Counted from the first letter of the stretch, positions 34,058 through 44,180 are shown. The stretch: 64,000 bases of DNA from Paenibacillus mendelii (GCF_024498075.1 NZ_JANHOF010000021.1:20665-84664), one strand, 5' to 3'. Program-made: numbers and translations. Notes: a model not told the origin generated them from the sequence alone.

Positions 34058-34100
34058 TCATCATTCTAACTTAAGATCGGAATGTCAGGAGGAAAGTAGA

Positions 34101-35849
34101 ATGGGTCGATTGATCGATCATATATTGCCTACTACGTTAAAGCTTCGCTTGTTCGTAGCTTTTATTGTGCTAATCCTCCTGCCTTTCTCACTATTAATGC
34201 TGCATCACTTCAGCAATGTGGAATCTGTGTTGCAGCGTACTTTTAGTGAGCAGAGCATGGAGCAAATGCAAAAGATTAACCAATCCTTTGATGAGATGAT
34301 TAACGATGCTTATCGTACGTCTGTTTTGTTAAATCAAGATTCATTAGTGCGGCGCGTGCTGCAAAAACCCGATCAATTCAATGAGATTGAACGCGTTTCA
34401 CTCATCGAGGAACGTTTTCGAGCCATTAATAATAGTTTATTTCTCACAACCCCACAAGTGTTTTATACAATCGTAGATTTGAAAGGTCATGTGTATTCCT
34501 CCTACATGCCAGCAGAACCTTTTTCATCTCAAACTCAATTACAACAATCGCCGAGATTTCAAGAAGCATTGAAAGGCATACTGCCTTATACGTTAGCCAT
34601 TGAACCGAATTATGTTCACGCTGAAGTTTCTCGCAGTTCGGATGTTCTCTCTATTCACGTAGCTTTGCTTGATGGAAGCTATAAGCCTTATGCTGTCGCA
34701 CGGATCAGCATTGATTATTATCAGTGGTATCAGAACCTTACACATGCTTATCCATCAGAACATATTTATGCGATTGTACAACCAGATGGCATTATACAAT
34801 CATCGACAACCAACCCTGTACAAGCTATTTCTTTCGAACAGTTGGATGCATTCGGAACAGCGCAGGGACACTATGAATCAGATGGTTCCATAATTAACTA
34901 CAGCTTTATGCCCTCCATGGGATGGTATCTGGTGAAGCAGGTGCCAACCGATATTGTATTTGCTGAAGTGAAGCACTTGAAACGCTCCTTTTTTATTACG
35001 TTCTTTCTGTTTACGGCGGCTTTTATTGGCATGACCTTCTTAATTGCTTCTGCGGTCACACGTCCGTTGAAACGATTCCAGGAAAGCATGTCGCAAGTAG
35101 CGCAATCGCAGTTGAAAATTCATTTGCCAGAAGAACAATATCGTGGTGAAGTGCTGCAGTTGGCTACGTCCTTCAACCAGATGGTAAGTGATATTCAAAA
35201 GCTGGTGAAGCAACTGAACCAAGAAGAGCGGATGAAAGAAGCCGTTCATTTTCGCATGCTGCATTCTCAGACGAATCCTCATTTTTTGCTAAACACATTA
35301 AATACAATCAAATGGATCGCGATGAATGATCACAATCAACGCATCGTAGACATCTGTTTGGCGCTGGGTCGATTGCTGGAGGCTGGGCTGAATTCGGAAA
35401 GCGAACTGATTCATTTGAAGGATGAAATTGAACTTGTGAATGCCTTTATCCAGATTCAGTGCTTCCGTTATAACAAGCAGTATGAGATAAACTGGGAATA
35501 TGATGAAATGGTATCTTTTGCCCTGGTGCCTAAGCTTAGCTTGCAGCCGCTAGTGGATAATGCCATTATCCATGGATTCGCAGGGAAAAGTACAGGGATC
35601 ATTCAAATTCGCATTACGGCAGATGATAAGTTTTTGGACGTTGCTGTGCTTGATAATGGGATTGGACCTGAAGCCTCCAAGAAACATAGCAGTAAAACAT
35701 CCAAACATAGCGGCATTGGTTTGAACAATTTACGAGAGCGCTTGCACTTGTTATTCAAAGACCAAGCGAGTTTAGAGATGACATCGACGAATGAGGGGAC
35801 ACTCGTATATTTTCGCATGCCGCTGCTTATTTCAGAACCCTATGAATAG
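34101..35849 (+). CDS. YesM-type sensor histidine kinase
   Basis: A 582-residue membrane kinase. Helices at about residues 14-36 and 298-320 flank an extracellular cache-like sensor; then HAMP (about 320-372), the phospho-acceptor region HSQTNPHFLLNTLNTIKWIA and an ATPase domain with PLVDNAIIHGF and VLDNGIGPE. GGAGG lies upstream of the ATG. The partner regulator follows 11 bases later. Such pairs usually sense an extracellular sugar, sometimes through the importer's binding protein, and induce the adjacent ABC genes. Confidence 0.88.
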   Translation: MGRLIDHILPTTLKLRLFVAFIVLILLPFSLLMLHHFSNVESVLQRTFSEQSMEQMQKINQSFDEMINDAYRTSVLLNQDSLVRRVLQKPDQFNEIERVSLIEERFRAINNSLFLTTPQVFYTIVDLKGHVYSSYMPAEPFSSQTQLQQSPRFQEALKGILPYTLAIEPNYVHAEVSRSSDVLSIHVALLDGSYKPYAVARISIDYYQWYQNLTHAYPSEHIYAIVQPDGIIQSSTTNPVQAISFEQLDAFGTAQGHYESDGSIINYSFMPSMGWYLVKQVPTDIVFAEVKHLKRSFFITFFLFTAAFIGMTFLIASAVTRPLKRFQESMSQVAQSQLKIHLPEEQYRGEVLQLATSFNQMVSDIQKLVKQLNQEERMKEAVHFRMLHSQTNPHFLLNTLNTIKWIAMNDHNQRIVDICLALGRLLEAGLNSESELIHLKDEIELVNAFIQIQCFRYNKQYEINWEYDEMVSFALVPKLSLQPLVDNAIIHGFAGKSTGIIQIRITADDKFLDVAVLDNGIGPEASKKHSSKTSKHSGIGLNNLRERLHLLFKDQASLEMTSTNEGTLVYFRMPLLISEPYE

Positions 35850-35860
35850 GAGGATATCGA

Positions 35861-37339
35861 ATGTTAACCGTTCTACTGGTGGAAGATGAAATTTTAGTTC
35901 GTGAATCTGTGAAACGGATCATCCCTTGGGAGTCGTTAGGGTTTCAAGTCGTTGCAGAAGCCGATCATGGTGAAGAGGCGATGACTTGTATTCGTCAATT
36001 CAATCCGGACCTTGTTATTACAGATATTATTATGCCGATTATGAATGGAGTCGACTTATTGAAAGAGGCACGAAAAGAAGGCTATGAAAGCCGTTTTATC
36101 GTTTTGTCTTGCATGAGTGATTTTGAATATGTGAGAGAAGCGATGGAGTACGGTGCTTCCAATTACATTTTGAAATTATCGATGAACATTGAGTCGCTGA
36201 CCGAGGCTTTGCAGAAAGTAAAGTTGGAGATGCTGAAGGATTCTAGTCAACAGGTAACTTCACTGCAGCCATTCTATGAACACATATGGGGACAGATTGG
36301 TGAGCAGGTGATTGTTCAGAAGTCAGATATTCGCGAGCGTTTTCCCTTGACGGGTTTTGAGGGGTTGCATTTGATCGTGTTGGTTTCCACCCATGGTTCA
36401 GAAACGTTCGATAAAAATAAGCTGCTGCGTATGGAGCTCTGGTCACATGTCCAGCCTCAAACGATTCATACCTTTTCGAAATGGGGCCAGACGGCTTTTT
36501 TTTGTTGGTTTACTGCTGAGAAAGATGCGGAGCATGTATTAGAAAACCTACGTAAAACACAGCTTATGCGATACCGAATCGAATATAGCTCTGTCGTTCG
36601 TTTGGAGCAGCTTTATGAGGCTTGGGGTCAAGCATTATCTCGCTCAGATCGATACTGGTATGAGGAAAAAAGGGACAATGCTCTGTTAGAAGATCCTTCT
36701 ACCTTTGCGGGAGAACAGGATTTGTGGAAAATGGAACGCATCATCATTCTTGTATTCGAACAAATGAAAGCCGATCGCTGCTGTGAACGACTGATTCAAT
36801 TGTTTGACCACATGAGAATACAGCAAAAATCGATGTATCGTGTGAAAGAAACGGCAAGGCGATTAAGTCAAACGTTCAGTCGTATTATGAACCAACCGTT
36901 AGAGCTGCAAAGTGAGATTGCCTTATGCGGAAGTCATGAGCAGCTTTGCTCCATGTTGATAGGGATGGTACAGACGAAGCTGCAACAGTGGGAGCGCAAC
37001 TTCCCAATTCTTACGGATCATCCTGAAATCAATAAGGTCGTCGATTATATTCGAATGAACTACCATCAAGAGATAACAGTAAAAAGTATGGCGAAGCTGG
37101 TTGCGATGGATGAGAAATATTTGAGCGGTTTATTCAAGAAGAAAACGGGTGATACCTTAATTCATTTTCTTCAACGCGTTCGAATCCGGAGAGCAGAAAA
37201 TTACTTGCATACAACGGATTTAAGTGTGAATGAAATTGGAGCAATGGTCGGGTATCCGAATGATAATTACTTCATCAAGGTTTTCGTTCGGTGGACGAAG
37301 CAGACGCCGAGTCAATATCGGAAAAGTGCGATGACCTAA
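35861..37339 (+). CDS. YesN-type response regulator, AraC family
   Basis: A 492-residue regulator. The receiver domain (about 1-120) has the acidic pocket VEDE, the phospho-acceptor aspartate in DLVITDIIMPIMNG and the conserved Lys in YILKLS. A long middle region leads to an AraC DNA-binding domain at about 390-490 (YHQEITVKSMAKLVAMDEKY, NEIGAMVGYPNDNYFIKVF, RWTKQTPSQYR). It should activate the binding-protein/permease genes that start 190 bases downstream. Confidence 0.88.
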   Translation: MLTVLLVEDEILVRESVKRIIPWESLGFQVVAEADHGEEAMTCIRQFNPDLVITDIIMPIMNGVDLLKEARKEGYESRFIVLSCMSDFEYVREAMEYGASNYILKLSMNIESLTEALQKVKLEMLKDSSQQVTSLQPFYEHIWGQIGEQVIVQKSDIRERFPLTGFEGLHLIVLVSTHGSETFDKNKLLRMELWSHVQPQTIHTFSKWGQTAFFCWFTAEKDAEHVLENLRKTQLMRYRIEYSSVVRLEQLYEAWGQALSRSDRYWYEEKRDNALLEDPSTFAGEQDLWKMERIIILVFEQMKADRCCERLIQLFDHMRIQQKSMYRVKETARRLSQTFSRIMNQPLELQSEIALCGSHEQLCSMLIGMVQTKLQQWERNFPILTDHPEINKVVDYIRMNYHQEITVKSMAKLVAMDEKYLSGLFKKKTGDTLIHFLQRVRIRRAENYLHTTDLSVNEIGAMVGYPNDNYFIKVFVRWTKQTPSQYRKSAMT

Positions 37340-37529
37340 TATATGGGTAGAAAAAGCGGGGAATCGTACGATTGTCTAGGGTTTTGTTCTATTCGATCAA
37401 GGTGTGAAAGCTGCAAACTGCTAAGAACACGAATCTGCATGATGAATGAAGGAGTTTGTACGTGACAAGACATGAATGAAAGCTGTTACAATCAGGAGGA
37501 ATTCAACACAACAAGGGGGGTCATATCCA

Positions 37530-38825
37530 ATGAAAAGCAAAAAGATCTTAACAACGGTACTTGCATTCGCGATGGTGGCAACATTAGCACTGGGTTGTTC
37601 TTCCAAAGAAACGGACAAGTCTAATGAAGGCGAAGACCAGAAGAAGTCAGTGAAGCTGGTCTTTTGGGGTGGTGTACCTGCAGATGCGGGACCGCAAAAT
37701 GTCGTTGATACGTGGAATAAAGCAAATCCGGATGTACAGGTTGAATATAATCGTTTCGTTAACGATGACGAAGGGAACTTGAAATTGGACACCGCATTGA
37801 TCACGAATCAGGCAGTGGACGTTTATTTCAGCTACAATGTTCCTCGTTTACAAAAAAGAGTGGATGCGGGTACCGCTTTGAATTTGAAAGATTTTAAAGA
37901 CTATGACATCGAGGACAAAATGGGGCCGTCTGCGTTGGACTGGAAAATTGGCGAAGATTATTATGCGATCCCAACAACTAAAAATGTCTATATGATTTGG
38001 TTGAATGACAATTTGCTCAAAGAGCATAATTTGGCAGTACCTACCGCATGGACTTGGTCAGAAATGCAAGAATACGCGAATAAGTTGAAAACGGATAAGC
38101 GATACGGATTAGTGCAATTTTTGGAATCATATGCCGATCCGATGGATTCTATCTTGAGTCAATTCGGAGAAACAAAAGCAGACGGTACATCCAATCTGGA
38201 CCATCCAGGAATTGCGACTTGGTTAACAACGTTGAATGAAATGATGGGCACTGGTGCAACAGCACCACTTGGAGAGCAGTTGACCTCCAAAATGCCGGTT
38301 GAAACGATGTTCTTAAAAGGCGAAGCTGCGATGTTGAACGCAGGTCCTTATATTTTCCGCTCCTCGAACAACTTAACTGAAAATCCACGTGAGTTCAAAA
38401 TTGCTTTTGCACCTGTTCCTCGAATCACAGAAGATCCAGCAGAGCATAAGCAAAGAAATGGACTGGGTGATGGACTAACGATTAATCCAAAATCCAAACA
38501 TGTGGATGAAGCATGGGCTTTTTCCAGGTGGTATGCAGATGAAGGGGTTATGTTAATGGCAGCGGGTGGAAGAGTTCCTTCCTCCAAGGACGTTGATCGT
38601 GAAGCAGCAGTGAAATTGATGATTGAAGGCGTTGAAGATTTGTACGATGTGGATTCCTTACAGAATGTATTGTTCGAGCAAGAGAATACATTCACGAGAA
38701 AGACGCCACAGCAGGTGCTTGATTTACGCAGAGAAGAGTATGAGAAGTTCTTTATTGGCAGCCAACAACTAGAACAGACTATTAACAATATGGTGAAACG
38801 TCATAATGATTATCTTAAACAATAA
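37530..38825 (+). CDS. sugar ABC transporter solute-binding lipoprotein
   Basis: A 431-residue family 1 binding protein. ATG 37530 is preferred over an in-frame ATG at 37476 because AAGGGGGGTC precedes it and a clean signal peptide follows, with lipobox LALGC (Cys23). Motifs include VKLVFWGGVPADAGP, VDVYFSYNVPRLQ, YYAIPTTKNVYMIWLN and GEAAMLNAGPYIF. It would deliver a sugar acid or small oligosaccharide to the permeases that follow at 38870 and 39768; no ATPase is encoded here. Confidence 0.88.
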   Translation: MKSKKILTTVLAFAMVATLALGCSSKETDKSNEGEDQKKSVKLVFWGGVPADAGPQNVVDTWNKANPDVQVEYNRFVNDDEGNLKLDTALITNQAVDVYFSYNVPRLQKRVDAGTALNLKDFKDYDIEDKMGPSALDWKIGEDYYAIPTTKNVYMIWLNDNLLKEHNLAVPTAWTWSEMQEYANKLKTDKRYGLVQFLESYADPMDSILSQFGETKADGTSNLDHPGIATWLTTLNEMMGTGATAPLGEQLTSKMPVETMFLKGEAAMLNAGPYIFRSSNNLTENPREFKIAFAPVPRITEDPAEHKQRNGLGDGLTINPKSKHVDEAWAFSRWYADEGVMLMAAGGRVPSSKDVDREAAVKLMIEGVEDLYDVDSLQNVLFEQENTFTRKTPQQVLDLRREEYEKFFIGSQQLEQTINNMVKRHNDYLKQ

Positions 38826-38869
38826 AGCAAGTATTCATGTTCTAATCCATCAAGGAGGGGGCTGGTGAA

Positions 38870-39751
38870 ATGAAGAACAATTGGATAAAACGGCAAAGGC
38901 TGACCGGATATGTATTCGTCGCCCCTAATATGATTGGTGTGCTTGTCTTCTTCATATTACCTGCATTATTCTCGTTAGTGCTTGTCTTTACGAATTGGCA
39001 GTTCGGCAGTCAATCGATGAACTTCATCGGAGTTAAGAACATTACCCGTTTGTTCAAAGATCCGGTGTTCTATATCTCTTTGAAAAATACGCTCATTTTC
39101 TTGGCTTCTGTACCAATTTCATTAATGTTGGCCTTTATTGTCGCAGTTGTGTTGAATAAAAGTGTTTATTTTAAAGGCTTGCTCCGAGTGTTATATTTCA
39201 TGCCGTATATTACGAGCGGCGTAGCAACGGCATTCGTATGGATGCTATTGTTCCAGCCAAGTCAGGGGCCAATCAACGGTTTCCTTAGAAGCATTGGAAT
39301 TGAAAACCCGCCAGGCTGGTTAGCTACAACTACGACATCGATGTTTGCAATTGATATTATTTGGATTTGGTTTATGCTTGGTTACTTTATGATTATTTAT
39401 TTGGCGGCTTTACAAGAAGTTCCTGCGGAACTGCAAGAAGCAGCCAAAATGGACGGAGCAGGCACCTATAAAACGATCCGTCACGTAATGCTGCCAATGG
39501 TTAGTCCAACTACGTTTATGTTGCTCATTAGCGGACTCATCATGACCATTAAAACATTTGGAATCATTCAAGCGATCACGCAAGGCGGTCCCGGGAATAG
39601 TACAACGATCCTTTCACTCTTTGTCTATAAAACAGCATTCAGTTACTACGAGATGGGTTATGCTTCGACAATTTCATGGGCACTATTTATTATCATTGTC
39701 TTGATCACAGCAGTTCAGTGGATCGGTCAGAAAAAATGGGTTCATTATTAA
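38870..39751 (+). CDS. sugar ABC transporter permease (MalF type)
   Basis: A 293-residue permease with six helices. The opening RLTGYVFVAPNMIGVLVFFI is typical of UgpA/LacF proteins, and the EAA loop is LQEAAKMDGAGTYKTIRHVML. GGAGG sits 9 bases before the ATG. It pairs with the permease 16 bases downstream. Confidence 0.9.
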   Translation: MKNNWIKRQRLTGYVFVAPNMIGVLVFFILPALFSLVLVFTNWQFGSQSMNFIGVKNITRLFKDPVFYISLKNTLIFLASVPISLMLAFIVAVVLNKSVYFKGLLRVLYFMPYITSGVATAFVWMLLFQPSQGPINGFLRSIGIENPPGWLATTTTSMFAIDIIWIWFMLGYFMIIYLAALQEVPAELQEAAKMDGAGTYKTIRHVMLPMVSPTTFMLLISGLIMTIKTFGIIQAITQGGPGNSTTILSLFVYKTAFSYYEMGYASTISWALFIIIVLITAVQWIGQKKWVHY

Positions 39752-39767
39752 AGGGAGGTCATCTAGC

Positions 39768-40586
39768 ATGATATGGAAAAAAGCAGGGCTTACCGCATTA
39801 ATGCTGCTTTGCGCCGGATTGATGATCTTGCCTTTCATATGGATGTTCAGTACATCATTGAAATCGCCCCTCGATGTTTTTCAGTATCCGATTCGTTGGA
39901 TTCCAGATAAAATTGTGTGGGATCATCACATTAAAGTATGGACAGGTGAAGAGAGCTTCGTGCTTTACTATGCCAACTCATTAAAAATCGCCCTTATCGC
40001 AATGGCGGGGGCAACCTTCTTATCTGCATTCGCGGCATACGGCTTTGCAAGAACGCAGTTTAAAGGAAGGGAATTGATGTTCTTCATTTATTTATCCATG
40101 ATGATGGTTCCGCCGCAAGTATTATTCGTACCGAAATTTATCATGTTCGAATGGTTAGGAATTTATAATACGCATTGGGCAATCATTCTTCCTGGTTTAT
40201 TCACGATCTTCGGTGTATTCATGTTAAGACAATTTTTCATGAAAATACCGATGGAAATATCAGAGTCAGCTTTCATCGACGGTGCAGGACATTTCCGTAT
40301 TTTCTTCCAACTGATGCTGCCGCTAGCCAAACCTGCCTTGGCCACGCTCGCAATCATTGATTTTTCATGGCATTGGAACGATTACGAGAATGCACTCGTC
40401 TTCCTCATTGATCCGAAGCTGTATACGGTTCCGCTCGGATTGAAGAATTTTATATTGGAGCACAGCATTGATTATAACGGCATGATGGCTGCAGCTACAG
40501 CGGGGATCATCCCGATGTTGATCATATTCCTACTCGGGCAGCGGTTCATTATCGAGGGTATATCTAGTTCGGCAGTAAAAGGCTAA
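39768..40586 (+). CDS. sugar ABC transporter permease (MalG type)
   Basis: A 272-residue permease with six helices, EAA loop ISESAFIDGAGHFRIFFQLM and the classic ending GQRFIIEGISSSAVKG. The conserved FIWMFSTSLKS and PQVLFVPKFIMF segments fit UgpE/LacG. A strong AAGGGAGG site precedes the start. Confidence 0.9.
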   Translation: MIWKKAGLTALMLLCAGLMILPFIWMFSTSLKSPLDVFQYPIRWIPDKIVWDHHIKVWTGEESFVLYYANSLKIALIAMAGATFLSAFAAYGFARTQFKGRELMFFIYLSMMMVPPQVLFVPKFIMFEWLGIYNTHWAIILPGLFTIFGVFMLRQFFMKIPMEISESAFIDGAGHFRIFFQLMLPLAKPALATLAIIDFSWHWNDYENALVFLIDPKLYTVPLGLKNFILEHSIDYNGMMAAATAGIIPMLIIFLLGQRFIIEGISSSAVKG

Positions 40587-40610
40587 TTTATCAAAAAGGA
40601 GAAGATCATT

Positions 40611-41531
40611 TTGTCACACACACATCAGGTTTTGGAAGGCGTGTATCCGATACTGGCTACTCCCTTTACCTCAAGCGGGGAAGTCGATGAAGCGAGTTTG
40701 CGTGAGCTGGTTCGCTTTCAATTAGCAGCTAAAGTTAATGGCATTGCGTTGTTCGGTAATGCTAGTGAAATGTATACATTGCTTGATAAAGAACGTGAAA
40801 TGATTGCTTCTGTCGTTATGGAAGAAATAAACGGGCAAGTTCCTGTCGTTTTCGGCAGTGGTCATACGGGGCTTGAAGGGGCGGTTCAATTAAGCAAGTG
40901 GGCGCAAAAAGCAGGTGCGGATGCGTTGATGGTACTGCCTCCATACATGGTAAAGCCAGACGGTAAACGAATGGTTGAATACTTTGGAGCGATTGCCAAA
41001 GCTGTGGATATTCCCATCATGCTGCAAGATGCACCCATTGCGAGCGGAATTAGTATTCCAGTTCCTGTGATGGTGAATTTGGCTAAAGAATATGAGAACA
41101 TCGTATATGCGAAAGTGGAAGCCCCACCTACTACAGTCAAAATTACTGAAGTGATCGAGCAATCGGAGGGACGTTTGGCGGTATTCGGTGGATTGAACGG
41201 CAACTATTATTATGAAGAGCTATGCCGCGGAATTGTTGGCACTATGCCGGCTTGTGAATTCCCTGATGTTTGTGTGAAAATATTCCAATTATTCCGTTCT
41301 GGAGAACGGGATGCTGCGAGAAGATTGTTCTATCAGTATATGCCTTTCATTCGCATTGGAACGATTCCGGGCTATGCAATGGCGGTTCATAAAGAGATTT
41401 TGAAAGAGGGCGGCGTAATCGAGTCTGCCTACGTGCGTAATCCGAATGCTCCGATAGATGAAACTTTACGTCAAGAAGCATTGGATACTTTGCTTGATCT
41501 GGATCCTCTTGTTTTGAACTGGAAGAAGTAG
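40611..41531 (+). CDS. DapA-family lyase/dehydratase (sugar-acid type)
   Basis: A 306-residue member of the dihydrodipicolinate synthase/N-acetylneuraminate lyase superfamily. TTG start at 40611 after AAAAAGGAG. The Schiff-base lysine is in NIVYAKVEAPP. In place of the usual tyrosine motif YNxP the protein has QDAP (MLQDAPIASG), so it is unlikely to be a true DapA. Members with a changed tyrosine act on 2-keto-3-deoxy sugar acids, for example as dehydratases. Together with DgoK and the aldolase it may treat a pentonate, hexarate or uronate product. Last gene of the locus, followed by a strong terminator. Confidence 0.8.
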   Translation: MSHTHQVLEGVYPILATPFTSSGEVDEASLRELVRFQLAAKVNGIALFGNASEMYTLLDKEREMIASVVMEEINGQVPVVFGSGHTGLEGAVQLSKWAQKAGADALMVLPPYMVKPDGKRMVEYFGAIAKAVDIPIMLQDAPIASGISIPVPVMVNLAKEYENIVYAKVEAPPTTVKITEVIEQSEGRLAVFGGLNGNYYYEELCRGIVGTMPACEFPDVCVKIFQLFRSGERDAARRLFYQYMPFIRIGTIPGYAMAVHKEILKEGGVIESAYVRNPNAPIDETLRQEALDTLLDLDPLVLNWKK

Positions 41532-41581
41532 TGATCCTATGTGAACAACGATTTATAACTGAACAAAGTTGAAAGTAGAAC

Positions 41582-41634
41582 AGAGGAGTGGAACCAACAC
41601 GGAATTAGTGTCGGTTCCACTCCTCTATTATTTA
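41582..41634 (+). terminator. strong terminator of the sugar-acid operon
   Basis: A 14-bp perfect stem, AGAGGAGTGGAACC with GGTTCCACTCCTCT, and an A/T-rich tail (ATTATTTA). Confidence 0.85.
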
Positions 41635-41640
41635 GCTGCA

Positions 41641-41739
41641 CTAGTTGACTACAGTAGACATTTTAGGTTTTGAAGTGACGTGCTTATATCCATAATAAGC
41701 GCCTAATCCAATCATCATTAACGGGATTTGTATGGACAC
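41641..41739 (-). pseudogene. C-terminal fragment of an unidentified membrane protein
   Basis: Minus strand: VSIQIPLMMIGLGAYYGYKH then VTSKPKMSTVVN and a stop. It looks like the last transmembrane helix and tail of a longer protein whose remainder is absent upstream. Confidence 0.35.
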
Positions 41740-42126
41740 GTCGTATCAGCCATTTCAGTATAATCGGAAGTTGAATTTCGGAAAAAAACTCCAACCATTT
41801 CTAACAATTGGAGGGAGACAAACGGTTAGAGGGAGTTGTTTCCAAGTATGGAGTATGATAAATTTAATTTAATCAGTAATGAAAGGGTGTTCATAAGCCG
41901 ATGATCTACTAATCCTATCCACAAATGAAAATCTATTTTTCCAGGTTTTCGGGATAGGAGTAGTGTGGGCTTTTATACATTAACATTAAGTACGACTGCT
42001 TTATTTGTATAGCACGTCTTTTTGTTTGTATGTGTCCCTCCTATCCGTTAACCGGAAAGGAGGTTTTTTTGTGGTTAAAAAATCGATTGATGGCAGATAA
42101 ATTATGATGAAAGGGATGATGTGAAA
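41740..42126. other. gene-poor interval
   Basis: No gene recognised. It contains a terminator-like hairpin at 42037-42070 (CCTCCTATCC with GGAAAGGAGG, followed by seven T) that no longer follows an intact gene. Confidence 0.4.
42037..42070 (+). terminator. orphan rho-independent terminator
   Basis: Stem CCTCCTATCC/GGAAAGGAGG, seven-base loop, then TTTTTTT. Confidence 0.65.
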
Positions 42127-42342
42127 ATGACAGGACCGAATCCAAATGAGAAATATCCTATAACCGGGAATAAAAATCTACAACTCATCAAAAACATGAA
42201 GGCCGCAGCAGAAAAATCTGGCTGTTGGCTTTCATTTGCGGCACTATTCTCGATTTGGTCACTGGGATTATGGGGGTGCGATTTTTATAAGCAAAGAGTT
42301 GTCCGTTTAACTCAAACTGAAAGCGTAAAGCAATCTCGATAG
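42127..42342 (+). pseudogene. Vat-like xenobiotic acetyltransferase, N-terminal fragment
   Basis: The first 23 residues (TGPNPNEKYPITGNKNLQLI, KN) strongly resemble the start of Vat/CatB-type streptogramin and chloramphenicol acetyltransferases, which begin GPNP-x-x-x-YPI-x-GNK. After about 42200 the similarity ends and an unrelated frame runs to 42342. In a neighbouring frame the following DNA reads RKIWLLAFICGTILDLVTGI, a separate membrane-helix fragment. The hexapeptide-repeat catalytic part is missing, so no resistance is expected. Confidence 0.5.
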
Positions 42343-43037
42343 ATACCAAGAGGCACCCGGCCAAGCGCACGGTTGCTGTCCGGCGGAAATAAAGTGTTAG
42401 TCTGGGAAGTAAAGTACTAGTCCGAGAAAATAAAGTGGTAGATTGACATCGGACGTTAAGCACTTAATGGCGGATTTCACTAAATTTAAATATTTCTTTA
42501 ATGAAAAATTTCCATTATCATATATTCCTGTTAAGTAATATTAATTAAACACTATGAGGAATGTTGAATGAGAAAATTAAAGTATTTCATGCACATGCCG
42601 CTTCAGGGGTGAATGATTGGACATCAACTGGATTGCCTACGACGGAGAAATTGAGCAATACGATAATGAGACCAGCGTAGCTGACACTACCCGCAAACAC
42701 ATGGATAAAAGTGCAAGAACCCTCCGCTTCTGGAGAGTTCTTTTTATAAGCGATTGTACCAATTGCAGCCTGTTCGTTCCACTATCGCCTCCGTTAGAAT
42801 GACCAACAACTGAGAACTAGCTGTTAATTACCTAACACAGATGAAGACAACACTATACGGGTGATCAGATACCAACCCAGTAAATCACAATCAGTCCGGA
42901 TCAGCGGACTAGAACATATAGTCCTTAGACTGTTGTTAGTGTGGCTGCAGCAATATTGAGCTAACCGAATCAAACTCGGACAAGTGGACTTTTACCTGCC
43001 CCTCTATTACAGGGTTGCGCCGGAGTTGTCGATTTTT
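42343..43037. other. decayed interval with one broken frame
   Basis: A plus-strand frame from 42591 to 42797 is interrupted by two stops but is protein-like (HAASGVNDWTSTGLPTTEKL, LTLPANTWIKVQEPSASGEF, AIVPIAACSFHYRL). It resembles part of an extracellular or surface protein that I cannot name. The rest shows no gene. Confidence 0.35.
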
Positions 43038-44180
43038 TTAAATTTCATTGCCTTTAGGTAGATATACGGTAAATATAGTACCTTCATCAGGCTGACTCGC
43101 AGCGCGAATGAAGCCCCCGTGGGCTCTTATAAAATGATGGACGATGGATAATCCGAGCCCCGTACCGCCTGTATGCCGCGAGCGCGCTTCTTCTACGCGG
43201 TAAAATCGATCGAATAGGTGGGGCAACTCCTCCTCCGGTATTCCGATGCCGGTGTCAATCACCGAGACACACGCAAAGAGAGCATTCCGGTCAACGACCC
43301 GGTCTTCGATTTTAACCGTAATCTTCCCTCCACGAGGCGTATAACGAATCGCATTGGCCAGCAAATTAATGAAAACCTGCGTGATCCGTCTCGCATCGAC
43401 CATCAGGGTAACCTGTCTTGAATTCGTACAGAGGCGAATATCCAATCCGTTTTCTTCCGCTTCGTATCTCACGTCATCTACGATTCGTTCCAGGTGTGCA
43501 ATCAGATCGAGCGGTTTGCGATCGAGCGACAACCGGCCCGCTTCGGCGAGCGATAAGACATGAAGGTCGTCCACAAGCTGGTTGAGCCGGATGACCTCGT
43601 CATGAAGCCGAAGCAGCATTTCCGGCGAGATATGATGACCGGCCTGCTGATAATTTTCCAGTTTAAGCTGCATAATGGACAGCGGCGTGCGAAGCTCGTG
43701 AGCGACATCAGCCACCAACCGTCTTCGGGCATCTTCGGCTTCACGCAGACGAAACATCATATCATTGAACGTTTGGGCGACTTTTCCATACTCATCTTTC
43801 GTGTCTACAGGTACTTTGACGTTCAGGTCACCCTGCGCCACGCGCTCTATGGCGGCTATTAGCTTTTTGAGCGGGTGGGTCAGAATCCCCGATAACCAAA
43901 AACTGAAGATCAACCCGATCGCGCCAAAAAAGAGCAACCGCGCGCCATGCGTGACTTGAAGCAGTGCGTCCAGCCGCGTGTTGCCAAGGAAATAAGATTT
44001 AAAGATTTCGAATTGCTCTTCGGGCGCGGCGCTCAAATAGTCGGCATGGATTTGTTCCCTTTGAAATTGATCGATCAAGTCGGCAGTGTAGACTTGCGTT
44101 GTCAGAGAGAAAGTGAAGCTTATAATGAGCACAAGCAGTACCATATAGGCAAATATTTTCATGCGGACCGTCATCCTCAT
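43038..44180 (-). CDS. OmpR-type system sensor histidine kinase
   Basis: A 380-residue membrane kinase. Two helices (about 8-28 and 78-98) flank a short extracellular region, followed by HAMP (about 98-150), the H-box DVAHELRTPLSIMQLKLENY and ATPase motifs (INLLANAIRYTP, VIDTGIGIPEEELPHLFDRF, HTGGTGLGLSIV). It is a complete BaeS/CssS-like kinase. The start overlaps the regulator's stop (ATGA). The regulator-kinase pair is transcribed divergently from the DUF6223 genes. Confidence 0.88.
   Translation of the reverse strand: MRMTVRMKIFAYMVLLVLIISFTFSLTTQVYTADLIDQFQREQIHADYLSAAPEEQFEIFKSYFLGNTRLDALLQVTHGARLLFFGAIGLIFSFWLSGILTHPLKKLIAAIERVAQGDLNVKVPVDTKDEYGKVAQTFNDMMFRLREAEDARRRLVADVAHELRTPLSIMQLKLENYQQAGHHISPEMLLRLHDEVIRLNQLVDDLHVLSLAEAGRLSLDRKPLDLIAHLERIVDDVRYEAEENGLDIRLCTNSRQVTLMVDARRITQVFINLLANAIRYTPRGGKITVKIEDRVVDRNALFACVSVIDTGIGIPEEELPHLFDRFYRVEEARSRHTGGTGLGLSIVHHFIRAHGGFIRAASQPDEGTIFTVYLPKGNEI

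Noticed and set aside
42121..42342. Intact small membrane protein
   Set aside because: Only the first 23 residues fit a known family start; after that two frames hold unrelated pieces, and no ribosome site supports a separate gene.
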